Positions 1 to 7,783 of a stretch of DNA of 37,218 bases are shown piece after piece. Both the position numbers and the translations under genes were made by a program. The first letter of the stretch is position 1; every line of letters starts with the position of its first letter. This DNA is from Myxococcales bacterium (GTDB lineage: Bacteria > Myxococcota > UBA727 > JABDBI01): the NCBI GenBank assembly GCA_023248545.1, contig JAHFEF010000018.1, forward strand, positions 1-37,218, written 5' to 3'. The notes under the pieces were generated by a model, which saw only the letters and a program-made list of their open reading frames with translations, searched no databases and was not told the DNA's origin.

Positions 1-1
1 G

Positions 2-844
2 ATCAATGAGATTCCTGTTGCAACCAATACGGTTGACCCACGTAATTGCCTGGTCAATGACACGCCCGATCGGCTTAAATTGCTGGGGATCGAGGCCACG
101 AGTGCCATGAATCCCGCCAATGGCGTGCCCTGTGCCTGGATTTCGAACACGAAACAGGAGTTGGCAGAGCAGGCGGGCTTAACAACGTGGGATGCGGCGA
201 GTTATATGGTTCTGCACCTATCAGCGTCGCTTCGAAAGAGCGCCTCTGATTTTGTGGGGATTCAAGAAGTTCAGAACATGTTGGACCAGCTCGAACAAGC
301 TTTTCCGGCGCTGGTCAAAGAAGTGATTCCCAAGGCAGTCAATTTGTTTCAACTAACAGATATTTTGAAGCGCTTGGTCGAAGAAGAGATTTCGGTTCGA
401 GACCTCAGAACTATTTTACAGGCATTGGCTGAATGGGGGCCGCATGAAACAGACTCTGTGATGTTGACAGAACATGTTCGGAGCTCTCTGAAGCGCTATA
501 TCAGCTTTAAATATACAGGGGGTCAGCATACGTTGGTGGTCTACTTATTGGAGCCGCAATTAGAAGAGACGATCAGTGCTGGTATCCAGCGGAGCCCATC
601 GGGAAATTATTTGGCGCTGGAGCCTGAAGTGACCCAGGATATTTTAGGGGCGATTCGGCAAGAAATTAGCAATTTGCCGGCCAGCGCGCAGCAGCCGGTG
701 ATTCTCACCACCCAAGAGATACGACGCTATTTGCGTAAGTTGGTGGAGATAGAGTTTCCGCATCTGGCCATCTTGAGCTACCAAGAGTTGAGCCCGGAGA
801 TGAATATTCAGCCCGTCGCACGAATTGGTTTACCTCAGGCTTAA
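2..844 (+). CDS. sctV: Type III secretion export gate protein SctV (FlhA/YscV/HrcV family), C-terminal part, 5'-truncated
   Basis: The reading frame is open from base 2, so this is the cytoplasmic C-terminal domain of a longer protein whose N-terminal membrane part lies left of the window. A TTG at base 80 is an internal codon, not a start. SctV/FlhA forms a nonameric ring below the inner-membrane export apparatus and receives substrate-chaperone complexes. Family marks seen are LVNDTPDRLKLLGIEA, then NPANG..CAWI, the block around LVEEEISVRDLRTILQALAEW, and the C-terminal stretch LRKLVEIEFPHLAILSYQEL followed by NIQPVARI. The NPA-G-AWI block and the QPVARI ending fit the injectisome SctV branch better than flagellar FlhA, but the diagnostic N-terminus is missing. 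Stop at 842-844; the adenosine deaminase gene follows after 18 bp. Confidence 0.85.
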   Translation: MNEIPVATNTVDPRNCLVNDTPDRLKLLGIEATSAMNPANGVPCAWISNTKQELAEQAGLTTWDAASYMVLHLSASLRKSASDFVGIQEVQNMLDQLEQAFPALVKEVIPKAVNLFQLTDILKRLVEEEISVRDLRTILQALAEWGPHETDSVMLTEHVRSSLKRYISFKYTGGQHTLVVYLLEPQLEETISAGIQRSPSGNYLALEPEVTQDILGAIRQEISNLPASAQQPVILTTQEIRRYLRKLVEIEFPHLAILSYQELSPEMNIQPVARIGLPQA

Positions 845-862
845 TATGGCTTAAAGTGCTTC

Positions 863-1870
863 ATGCATTTAGACAAAAGACTTCCTCAAACGCTGGTGGA
901 TCTGCATATCCACGTGGGAGGGGCCGTGGCCCCTCATGTGCTCTTTAGCATTGCGCATGATCAGGGTTTTAAGCTGCCCGTCAAAAACTACTGGGACTTC
1001 GTAGACTTAATCACTGCCAAGAGCGACAAAGTGAAGAGTTTGGATGATTATTTGAAAATCATGCACCAATGGACTGAGCGAATCCAGAGTTCGCCTGCGG
1101 CGATTGAGCGTTCTGTGTATGAAATTATTTGTAAAGAATATCGGTCTTCGAATGTGGATCAGATAGAACTGCGTTTTAACCCGATGAAACGAAATTTGGG
1201 GGGCGAGAGAGATCTCGATCATATTATTCACGCAGCCCTTCGCGGCATGGATCGAGCCGTATTAGAATACGGCGTCAAAGCTTGCTTGTTATTTTGTTTG
1301 GCCCGTGAGTTTGATTACGAAACCAACAATATTATTTTAGAAAAAGCGATTAAATATGCTCCACGTGGTGTGTTGGGAATCGATTTGGCGGGCCCCGAGA
1401 GCCACAACCTGGAGCTGTCTCTCAAAGATGTTCCAAGATATGAGAAGCTCTTTCAAAGAGCTCGAGATGCAGGCCTCAAAACAACGCTGCATACGGGTGA
1501 AACTTCTCATACGGGTGCGGCTGGTGTGATTGCAGCGCTTAAATACTTAAAACCTGATCGAATCGGCCATGGAATCCAGGCTGCTTATAGTGAAGAAGCG
1601 CTCAAAATGCTGGCGGATTCAGGTGTTGTATTAGAAATTTGCCCGACTTCTAATTTGTATACTCATGCCGTCAAAGATTTGGCGGAGCTCAAGTTTGTTT
1701 TGGACAAGTTTAAAGCCTGGAAGATTCCGTTTACGATTAATACTGACGGGCCGTATTTATTGGATACCAATATGGCCGAAGAGACTATGTTGCTGCTTGA
1801 TAATAATATTTTAACACCGAAAGAAATCATGAATTGTTTCGAAGTATCTAGGAAAGCGTCGTTTATATGA
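863..1870 (+). CDS. add: Adenosine deaminase
   Basis: This 335-residue protein is a metal-dependent amidohydrolase of the adenosine deaminase family, which converts adenosine to inosine in purine salvage in the cytoplasm. Visible motifs are the zinc pair H15-x-H17 in DLHIHVGG, the HTGE block (His210 and catalytic Glu), RIGHG with His236, CPTSN, and NTDGP with the zinc ligand Asp295. The residue after Asp295 is Gly296, whereas the classical motif has a second Asp (NTDDP). Length is normal for the bacterial family. The ATG at 863 has no clear Shine-Dalgarno sequence. The last codons overlap the next gene, map, by 4 bp (ATGA), so sctV, add and map probably form one transcript. Deamination of adenosine is inferred; a related amino-purine substrate is possible. 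Confidence 0.9.
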   Translation: MHLDKRLPQTLVDLHIHVGGAVAPHVLFSIAHDQGFKLPVKNYWDFVDLITAKSDKVKSLDDYLKIMHQWTERIQSSPAAIERSVYEIICKEYRSSNVDQIELRFNPMKRNLGGERDLDHIIHAALRGMDRAVLEYGVKACLLFCLAREFDYETNNIILEKAIKYAPRGVLGIDLAGPESHNLELSLKDVPRYEKLFQRARDAGLKTTLHTGETSHTGAAGVIAALKYLKPDRIGHGIQAAYSEEALKMLADSGVVLEICPTSNLYTHAVKDLAELKFVLDKFKAWKIPFTINTDGPYLLDTNMAEETMLLLDNNILTPKEIMNCFEVSRKASFI

Positions 1871-2643
1871 GTTCTGAACATATTGTTTTATTGTCGTCGA
1901 GTGAAATCGATAAGATGCGCCGTGCTGGCAAATTAGCTGCGCAATTATTAGAGCATTTGGGCAAACTGGTTGCGCCAGGAGTATCTACGCAGCAATTAAA
2001 CGACGAGGCCGAAAAGTTTACCAAGGCCCGGGGCGCTAAAAGTGCGCCATTAAACTATGCGCCGCGTGGTTGTAAGCCATTTCCTCGGTCTATTTGTACG
2101 AGTATTAACGATGTTGTTTGCCATGGAATTCCCAATTCAAAGCAAGTCTTAAAAGATGGCGATATTGTGAACATCGACGTCACGCCCATTCTAGATGGCT
2201 ATCATGGGGATACTTCGAGGACTTTTTTGGTCGGCAATGTGAAACTAGAAGCCCGCAAATTGGTCGAGGTGACTGAAGAGTGTTTAAGGCGTGGCATTGC
2301 AGAAGTGGCTCCTGGCAAGCGCTTTGGGGACATTGGTGCAGCGATCCAAGAGTATGCAGAGAGCTTTGGGTACAGTGTCGTCCGGGAGTTTGTGGGTCAT
2401 GGCATTGGAAAGCAATTTCACACGGCACCTCAGGTATTTCACTATGGCGTACGTGGCAAAGGGCCTCGCATGCAGGCAGGCATGGCATTTACGATTGAAC
2501 CTATGATTAATGCTGGCTATTGGAAGACGGTTTTATTGGATGATGGCTGGACGGCTCTTACGGAAGACGGCTCCCTGTCTGCACAATTTGAGCATACAGT
2601 CCTGGTAACGCAGACGGGAGCTGATATTTTAACTAAAATATAA
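1867..2643 (+). CDS. map: Methionine aminopeptidase, type I
   Basis: This 258-residue cytoplasmic enzyme removes the N-terminal Met from nascent proteins. All five metal ligands of the MetAP fold are present: Asp104 (in NIDVT), Asp115 (in YHGDTSRTF), His178 (in GHGIG), Glu211 (in FTIEPM) and Glu242 (in QFEHT). The substrate-site His of CHGIP lies near residue 86. There is no N-terminal zinc-finger extension and no type II insert, so it is the minimal type Ia form. The start ATG overlaps the add stop in an ATGA junction, which implies translational coupling. A strong promoter-like sequence begins 8 bp after its stop, so the operon probably ends here even though no terminator hairpin is visible. 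Confidence 0.95.
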   Translation: MSSEHIVLLSSSEIDKMRRAGKLAAQLLEHLGKLVAPGVSTQQLNDEAEKFTKARGAKSAPLNYAPRGCKPFPRSICTSINDVVCHGIPNSKQVLKDGDIVNIDVTPILDGYHGDTSRTFLVGNVKLEARKLVEVTEECLRRGIAEVAPGKRFGDIGAAIQEYAESFGYSVVREFVGHGIGKQFHTAPQVFHYGVRGKGPRMQAGMAFTIEPMINAGYWKTVLLDDGWTALTEDGSLSAQFEHTVLVTQTGADILTKI

Positions 2644-2651
2644 GCTTTATA

Positions 2652-2680
2652 TTGATACTTATTTTATATTTTGATACAAT
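2652..2680 (+). promoter_or_regulatory. Sigma70-type promoter for the lipoprotein gene
   Basis: TTGATA at 2652-2657 and TACAAT at 2675-2680 are separated by exactly 17 bp. Each hexamer is one or two bases from consensus. The ATG of the downstream gene is at 2702, preceded by a G-rich Shine-Dalgarno-like run at about 2687-2696, so transcription near 2687 would give a short leader of about 15 nt. Confidence 0.75.
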
Positions 2681-2701
2681 CGAACCGGGGAGGGGGTCGC
2701 T

Positions 2702-4204
2702 ATGCAATTTTATTCAATAAGGCGGTTCTTCATACTAAGCCTTGGTTTGTCTATCTATCCAAACATAATTTCTTGCGGAGGCCAGGGTGCGGCTGGTGAC
2801 AGCGCGGTGGTTTCTAGTACAACGATCAAGGGTGTGGCCATGCTGGGCCGTGTATCGGGTGGTACGGTGAGTGCCTATCACTCTTTGCCGGACGGGACAG
2901 CGGACACAAAAACCGGGGCAATCGCGACGGCATCAACAGATACCGATGGGAACTATGCCTTGACGATTTCGCAGACGGTGATCCAGTCCAAAGAAACATT
3001 GGTGGTGCGACTTGAAGCTGGCAAGGGGACCTATGTCGAAGAGGCCACCGGGAACACGGTTTCTGTCACGACGTCAATGAACGCGATTGTTCCACTGGAT
3101 GATGCGAACAAGACAAATGGTGCCACGGTTCAAGCGGCCCTGACGCCATTGACCGAAGTTGCGGCCCAGAATCATTTTCTAGAAGCCGGGAAGGCGATGA
3201 TGACTCAGGCATTGAAGGATCCCAAGATGATCCCCCCAGAGTTCAAGGACAAGGCTTTGGCTTTCCAAAAAGCAGGGTTTGATCCCAGCTTTTTGACCGC
3301 AAATCCAGAGTTTAAGGCTGTTTTCGAAGCTGCTCGTAGCAACAAAACCTTTCAAGATGCGGACTTTAGGGCGCAGATGCAAACCTTTGCGACCAAAGCA
3401 GCTTTTGCAGTGGGAGAAGCTTTTGGGGTAAAAAATATTGTAGGGACGCTTCCTGACAATCCCAAAGAAGGTGGCAAAAGCCAAGAGGGTGCAGGCTATA
3501 TGCTTGCCATGGCTGCCATCTCCCAGCAAGCAGTTCAGATGGGTAAGCAGACAGGTACTGCCCTTAATTCCATGGGGATGATGCAGGCACTGGGGCAACA
3601 GTTTGCTCAAAATGGGCATTTCAATACCCCGACTGCCGGTGCGAACACGACCTTCACCGTGAGGGACGCCAATGGAAAGCCGGTTGCTTTGCCGCCTCCC
3701 AATTTTCAAGATTTTTCTAAGGCAGCCACTCAAATTTCGACGGGAGACATTAAAATGCCCGCTGGTTTCGTGATGTTTGCGCCGCCGACAGGCACAACCG
3801 GAGGATCTGGGGGAACGACAACAACAACCAGTGGAACCGGTGGCTTCAAACCCTCTTGGGGCAGCTTCGTGCCGCCGACGTTCAATGGGACGCCCTCTTT
3901 CACGCCGCCTGCTGATTTTAAACCCGGTGCTTTTACGCCCAATGCGCCACCAACTGGCACGATTGGCAGCTTTACGCCCCCCACAAGCGGAACGACCAGT
4001 GGAATCTCCGGTGGAGCAATCAGTGGAACTTCAGGGGGTTCTACACTTCCTCCTCCGGGTGGAACAACGACCAGTGGAACTTCAGGTGGAACAACGACCA
4101 GTGGAACCTCAGGGGCTACCAGTGGAACCTCAGGTGGCTCCGCGCCTCCTCCGTCATCAGCGCCGCCTCCTGCTGCGCCTCCACCACCCCCAGCGAGTCA
4201 CTAA
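2702..4204 (+). CDS. Secreted lipoprotein with carboxypeptidase-regulatory-like domain and Thr/Ser/Gly/Pro tail
   Basis: This 500-residue protein starts with a type II signal peptide: basic start, hydrophobic stretch, and lipobox IISC with Cys25 as the predicted lipidated residue. Residues of about 40-110 (KGVAMLGRVSGGTVSAY, then TDTDGNYALTI) look like a carboxypeptidase-regulatory or Cna-B-like beta sandwich. A helical middle part rich in Ala, Lys, Met and Gln follows. From about residue 360 the chain is low complexity, first Gly/Thr/Pro and then repeats of TTTSGTSGG, ending in a Pro-Ala run. I do not recognise a named family for the whole protein. It has its own promoter and is likely monocistronic. 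Its TAA stop shares bases with the stop of the convergent carbonic-anhydrase-like gene. A surface stalk or spacer role for the tail is inference. Confidence 0.8.
   Translation: MQFYSIRRFFILSLGLSIYPNIISCGGQGAAGDSAVVSSTTIKGVAMLGRVSGGTVSAYHSLPDGTADTKTGAIATASTDTDGNYALTISQTVIQSKETLVVRLEAGKGTYVEEATGNTVSVTTSMNAIVPLDDANKTNGATVQAALTPLTEVAAQNHFLEAGKAMMTQALKDPKMIPPEFKDKALAFQKAGFDPSFLTANPEFKAVFEAARSNKTFQDADFRAQMQTFATKAAFAVGEAFGVKNIVGTLPDNPKEGGKSQEGAGYMLAMAAISQQAVQMGKQTGTALNSMGMMQALGQQFAQNGHFNTPTAGANTTFTVRDANGKPVALPPPNFQDFSKAATQISTGDIKMPAGFVMFAPPTGTTGGSGGTTTTTSGTGGFKPSWGSFVPPTFNGTPSFTPPADFKPGAFTPNAPPTGTIGSFTPPTSGTTSGISGGAISGTSGGSTLPPPGGTTTSGTSGGTTTSGTSGATSGTSGGSAPPPSSAPPPAAPPPPPASH
3989..4132 (+). repeat. 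Degenerate in-frame tandem repeats coding for TSGTSGG-type units
   Basis: A 27-bp unit at 4058-4084 is repeated at 4085-4111 with a single change, followed by a shortened 21-bp copy at 4112-4132. More diverged copies lie upstream from about 3989. The unit length is a multiple of three, so copy-number change would keep the frame and alter only the length of the lipoprotein tail. Confidence 0.8.
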
Positions 4205-4695
4205 GGGGAGTTTTTATACCGCCTCGCTGTCTCGACATAAACGGGCCAGCTGGCGGCAATGATGGCCTGTTCGCGCTCGCGGACGGGCCTGATGATTTTA
4301 GCAGGTGAGCCCATCACCAAAGATCCCGGTGGGATTTGGGTGCCCGCTGTAATCAAACTCCCAGCGCCGATCAGAGATCCTGCTCCAATCACGCAATTAT
4401 CTAGCAAAATAGACCCCATGCCAATCAAGCAATCATCTTCGACGATACAGCCGTGTAGAATCACGCGGTGACCCACGGTGACACGATCGCCAATGCGAGT
4501 TTCACTCAGTCCCGAAGTCGCATGACAAATCGTTCCATCTTGGATCGAAGTCGATTTACCAATTGTGATCTTGCCCATGTCGCCGCGCAACACAGCCGTT
4601 GGCCAAATGCTAGAATCAGCGCCAATCTCAATATCTCCCATGATGTGAGCAGCGGTGTGAATAAAGGCGGTTTCGTGAATTACAATGGCTACCAT
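4201..4695 (-). CDS. Gamma-carbonic-anhydrase-like left-handed beta-helix protein (YrdA/PaaY type)
   Basis: This 164-residue protein is built from hexapeptide repeats of the left-handed beta-helix (for example IGADSSIWPTAVLRGDMGKI, IGDRVTVGHRVILHG, IGAGSLIGAGSLI). The histidines expected to bind metal at trimer interfaces are present in ICHATSG and in GHRVILHG. The short helical end after VMGSPAKIIRPV is typical. Members form trimers; some are carbonic anhydrases and others, such as PaaY and CaiE relatives, are thioesterase-like or untested, so activity is uncertain. The ATG at 4695 overlaps the end of the DUF192 gene by 7 bp, so the two are co-transcribed. The stop overlaps the stop of the convergent lipoprotein gene by 4 bp. 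Confidence 0.9.
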   Translation of the reverse strand: MVAIVIHETAFIHTAAHIMGDIEIGADSSIWPTAVLRGDMGKITIGKSTSIQDGTICHATSGLSETRIGDRVTVGHRVILHGCIVEDDCLIGMGSILLDNCVIGAGSLIGAGSLITAGTQIPPGSLVMGSPAKIIRPVREREQAIIAASWPVYVETARRYKNSP

Positions 4696-5102
4696 TTGGC
4701 TTGAGCTCCAATTTTGAGATTGTTCATCAGTGCCTGACCGGCGTTAATTTCCAGAACATATTGCGCAGGCTTATCGACTGATCGTAGGTCGAGTGTTTGT
4801 GGTGTGGCGTTGTAAATTATCCCGACAATTTTTTTGTTCGAATCCATGAAAACCATGTCCAACGAGATCAGCGTGTTTTTCATCCAGAAAGTTCGGATTT
4901 GTTCGTCGGGAAAAATAAAGAGCATGCCTGAATTTTCAGGCATGGAGGGTCGAAACATCAGGCCTTTCTCAAGATCAGCCTGCTTTTGAACCACCTCGAT
5001 ATTAAAACTGGCTTTGTTGTCGAACGAAATTCGAACGCCTTCGGCGCCACAAGCGACGAACAGTGAGTATAAAAACAAAAGGCAGGAAGTTCGAATGAGC
5101 AT
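4689..5102 (-). CDS. DUF192 (COG1430) family lipoprotein
   Basis: This 137-residue protein has a short lipoprotein signal peptide with lipobox FVAC (Cys18), followed by a DUF192 domain. Marks of the family are the segment EKGLMFRPSMPENSGMLFIF, then FWMKNTLISLDMVFMD, and the later VLEINAG. The family is widespread and its biochemical role is not firmly established. The start codon at 5100-5102 lies inside the first codons of the divergent peptide transporter gene, so the two genes share bases at their 5' ends. A weak promoter (TTGCTG, 17 bp, TACGAT) could lie upstream within the transporter coding sequence. It is followed by the carbonic-anhydrase-like gene with a 7-bp overlap. Confidence 0.85.
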   Translation of the reverse strand: MLIRTSCLLFLYSLFVACGAEGVRISFDNKASFNIEVVQKQADLEKGLMFRPSMPENSGMLFIFPDEQIRTFWMKNTLISLDMVFMDSNKKIVGIIYNATPQTLDLRSVDKPAQYVLEINAGQALMNNLKIGAQAKW

Positions 5103-6687
5103 GACGACCTATCGTACCGCACCTTCGCCCACGCAGCAAGGCTGGCCATCTGGCGTCCGTTATATTATCGGCAACGAAGGCTGTGAGCGCTTTAGCTATT
5201 ATGGAATGAGCGCGATTTTATATATCTACGTTGTCGCTCTACAGGGATCACAGGACTTTGCGACGTCGGTGGTTCACCTGTTTATATCGGGTGTTTATGC
5301 CTTTCCCATGATCGGTGCTGTGATTTCTGATAGATTGCTCGGAAAATATAATACGATCTTGTGGTTCTCGCTGATTTATTGCTCCGGGCATTTTGTTTTG
5401 TCGATGACAGAAGGTTCTATTGCCGGCCTCTATACGGGCCTGGCTTTGATTGCCTTGGGGGCAGGGGGGATTAAACCGTGTGTGTCTGCGCACGTCGGTG
5501 ACCAATTTGGCAAATCCAACTGGTACTTGATTACCAAAGTCTATCAGGTTTTTTATTTTATAATTAACTTTGGATCTTTTTTTGCGACCTTATTAATCCC
5601 TCTGACAGAAAAATATTTTGGTTGGAGAGTGGCTTTTGCGATACCGGGTATTTTGATGTTCATCGCGACGGTGGTGTTTTGGATGGGTCGCAATGAGTTT
5701 GTGCATGTCCCAGCGAAGCCAGGTGGGAGCTTGGGGCTGTTGGATGCCATCAGTTCGATACTGCTCTTTATGAGTATTGGGTCACTGACGGTGACGGCAC
5801 ACCAGCCTGTGAGTGTGATGCTGTCAGTATCGTTGGCTTGTATCATGTTGGGTCTGCTGGTATTTCAAATTCGACAAAATAGAGTGCGTGACGATGGATT
5901 TTTGGCGGTGTCGATTGCAGGTGTTTCTGATCGGTTTCGGGGCCTGTTATTTCGAGTGGCCCAATGGGGATTGATCTTTCAAACAGCGGGGTCGTCTGGG
6001 TCATCGGGGCCGAGGGTGCAGGCCGTGAAATATCGATCGACTTTGAGACAGCAATTTGACCCTGAAGCCGTCGAGGGTACGCTGGCTGTTTTGCGCATCA
6101 TGAGTATTTTTCTGTTTGTCAGTGTTTTCTGGGCACTGTTTGATCAGCATGGTTCGTCCTGGATACGGCAAGCTGAATTAATGAATCGGCATTTGGGGGG
6201 CGTGGAGTTATTGGCGTCGCAAATACAGAGTTTGAATCCGATTTTAGTGATGCTCTTAATTCCCCTGCTGGCCAAACCATTGGCAGGTTTTAAACCGTTG
6301 TTTAAGATGTCACTGGGCATGGCGATGGGCAGCGTGGCATTTGTTTCTGTGGCATTGATACAGCATCAGTTAGATGCCGGTGTGCAGTTGCATGTGGGTT
6401 GGCAGTTATTGCCCTATACGCTCATGACAATCGCCGAAGTGCTGGTGTCGGTGACGGGCTTGGAGTTTGCATACACGCAAGCGCCTAAACGCATGAAATC
6501 AACAGTGATGGGTTTTTGGCTGCTGAGTGTGGCATTTGGAAACATATTGGTGGCGCTGACGGCGCGATTTGGGCACTTGCCCTTGGTTCAATTTTTCTGG
6601 GTATTTGCGGGCCTGATGGCGTTGGCAGCGATGTTATTTAGCTTGAGAGCTTATTTTTACGTACCGAGAGATTATCCGCAGGCTTAA
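5095..6687 (+). CDS. Proton-dependent oligopeptide transporter (POT/PTR2 family)
   Basis: This inner-membrane symporter of about 530 residues takes up di- and tripeptides with protons. The POT signature ExxERF is present in NEGCERFSYYGM, and the PTR2 block GAVISDRLLGKYNTI follows. The C-terminal half holds FWALFDQHGSSW, also characteristic of the family. About 12 or more hydrophobic helices are visible. I chose the ATG at 5095 because an AGGA at 5084-5087 sits about 7 bases upstream; an ATG two codons later at 5101 is an alternative, and longer in-frame extensions lie inside the divergent gene and lack a ribosome site. A -10-like TATAAA lies at 5068-5073. The 3' end overlaps lysA on the other strand by 50 bp. 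Confidence 0.92.
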   Translation: MSMTTYRTAPSPTQQGWPSGVRYIIGNEGCERFSYYGMSAILYIYVVALQGSQDFATSVVHLFISGVYAFPMIGAVISDRLLGKYNTILWFSLIYCSGHFVLSMTEGSIAGLYTGLALIALGAGGIKPCVSAHVGDQFGKSNWYLITKVYQVFYFIINFGSFFATLLIPLTEKYFGWRVAFAIPGILMFIATVVFWMGRNEFVHVPAKPGGSLGLLDAISSILLFMSIGSLTVTAHQPVSVMLSVSLACIMLGLLVFQIRQNRVRDDGFLAVSIAGVSDRFRGLLFRVAQWGLIFQTAGSSGSSGPRVQAVKYRSTLRQQFDPEAVEGTLAVLRIMSIFLFVSVFWALFDQHGSSWIRQAELMNRHLGGVELLASQIQSLNPILVMLLIPLLAKPLAGFKPLFKMSLGMAMGSVAFVSVALIQHQLDAGVQLHVGWQLLPYTLMTIAEVLVSVTGLEFAYTQAPKRMKSTVMGFWLLSVAFGNILVALTARFGHLPLVQFFWVFAGLMALAAMLFSLRAYFYVPRDYPQA

Positions 6688-7783
6688 AATAATACTCCTG
6701 GGCCGGATCCCGGCGGTTATAGTGCGAAGCCATCACATGTCCATAGGCGCCCGCGTCGGCAATCAAAATAATGTCACCTTCGGTTGTTTCGGGCAATCGG
6801 ACATCGTGGCCTAGGGTATCCCCCGATTCACAAATCGGTCCGACAATATGCGCTGTGATGGCTGGTTTTTCATGTAGGCGAGACAGGTTCACCACCGGGT
6901 GTTCTGCCCCATAGAGCACAGGCCGAATCAGCGAATTCATGCCCGTATCGACGCCAATAAAAGTCACGCCGTCTTTGTGTTTAATTTGTGTGACACGCGC
7001 TAATAAGACTCCTGCGTCGGCAACCAAATATCGCCCCGGCTCAAGCCAAAGCTGATGGTTCGAATATTCTTGTAGAGATCGGTCGAGATCAGCCAGATTA
7101 ACTCGGTCGCTGAGGCCGCCGCCAATATCCAAAGTGGTCACAGAGTCAAATTGGGCTGCAGCATCCATTAAGAATCGGGCGATCTCTGCCCAGTAACCAG
7201 CGTCGTCAATGCCACTGCCTGCATGGGCATGGAGGCCTACGACGGTAACATGGTGTTTTTTTGTTAGTGCGAGGGCCTTTGGAATATCTTGTATTGAAAT
7301 CCCAAATTTAGATTGCTTGCCGGCTGTATGAACATGCACATGGTGTCCTCGACCTTCGCCCGGATCCAATCGTAAAAGGACAGATTGATTTGAAAATAGA
7401 TCAGACCAGTGTTCAAGGGGATACAGGCTATCGAGTATGATTCGACACTTCTTTTGAAATGCAAACGCGTATTCTTCTCGAGGAGCAAAATTGGGCGTAA
7501 ATAGTACACGGTCGGGTGAAATATGGGGGAAGAGGCCAAATACGTGTTGAAGCTCACCCAGCGAAACACACTCAAAGCCTAAACCGAGCGATTCGAAGAG
7601 CCGCAAAATATCTTCGTGGTCATTGGCTTTGATCGCATAAAATAATTGGTCGATCGATTTGAGCGCGAGCAATCGCTGGGCCCGCTGACCCAGCGTGTCC
7701 TCATCGTAGACATAAAGCGGCGATTGGGTTCTTGAAAGATCAAGAAGGGTTTCTCTTTGAGTCTGCCACCAATTAGTAGCCAA
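6638..7783 (-). CDS. lysA: Diaminopimelate decarboxylase (PLP-dependent, fold III)
   Basis: This 381-residue enzyme decarboxylates meso-diaminopimelate to lysine. Visible features are the PLP-binding Lys52 in FYAIKAN, the HAHAGSG block, the phosphate-binding GGG near IGGGLS, EPGR, and the CESGD block carrying the catalytic Cys. The N-terminus and the segment TGMNSLIRPVLYGAEHPVVN recall, from memory, the LysA half of bifunctional aspartokinase/LysA enzymes of Xanthomonas type, but no kinase domain is fused here. The ATG overlaps the end of the metal-efflux adaptor gene by 11 bp, making it the last gene of that operon. Its final codons, about 50 bp, are antisense to the end of the peptide transporter gene. 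Confidence 0.9.
   Translation of the reverse strand: MATNWWQTQRETLLDLSRTQSPLYVYDEDTLGQRAQRLLALKSIDQLFYAIKANDHEDILRLFESLGLGFECVSLGELQHVFGLFPHISPDRVLFTPNFAPREEYAFAFQKKCRIILDSLYPLEHWSDLFSNQSVLLRLDPGEGRGHHVHVHTAGKQSKFGISIQDIPKALALTKKHHVTVVGLHAHAGSGIDDAGYWAEIARFLMDAAAQFDSVTTLDIGGGLSDRVNLADLDRSLQEYSNHQLWLEPGRYLVADAGVLLARVTQIKHKDGVTFIGVDTGMNSLIRPVLYGAEHPVVNLSRLHEKPAITAHIVGPICESGDTLGHDVRLPETTEGDIILIADAGAYGHVMASHYNRRDPAQEYYFKPADNLSVRKNKLSS

Noticed and set aside
3179..3733. 184-residue frame on the minus strand
   Set aside because: Antisense to the lipoprotein gene, no signal, motif or ribosome site.
4058..4132. CRISPR-like repeat array
   Set aside because: Repeats are adjacent with no unique spacers and lie in frame within a coding sequence.
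3777..4262. 161-residue frame rich in Arg, Pro and Val on the plus strand
   Set aside because: It is an alternative frame of the repeated Thr/Ser/Gly tail of the lipoprotein gene; composition is a by-product of the repeats.
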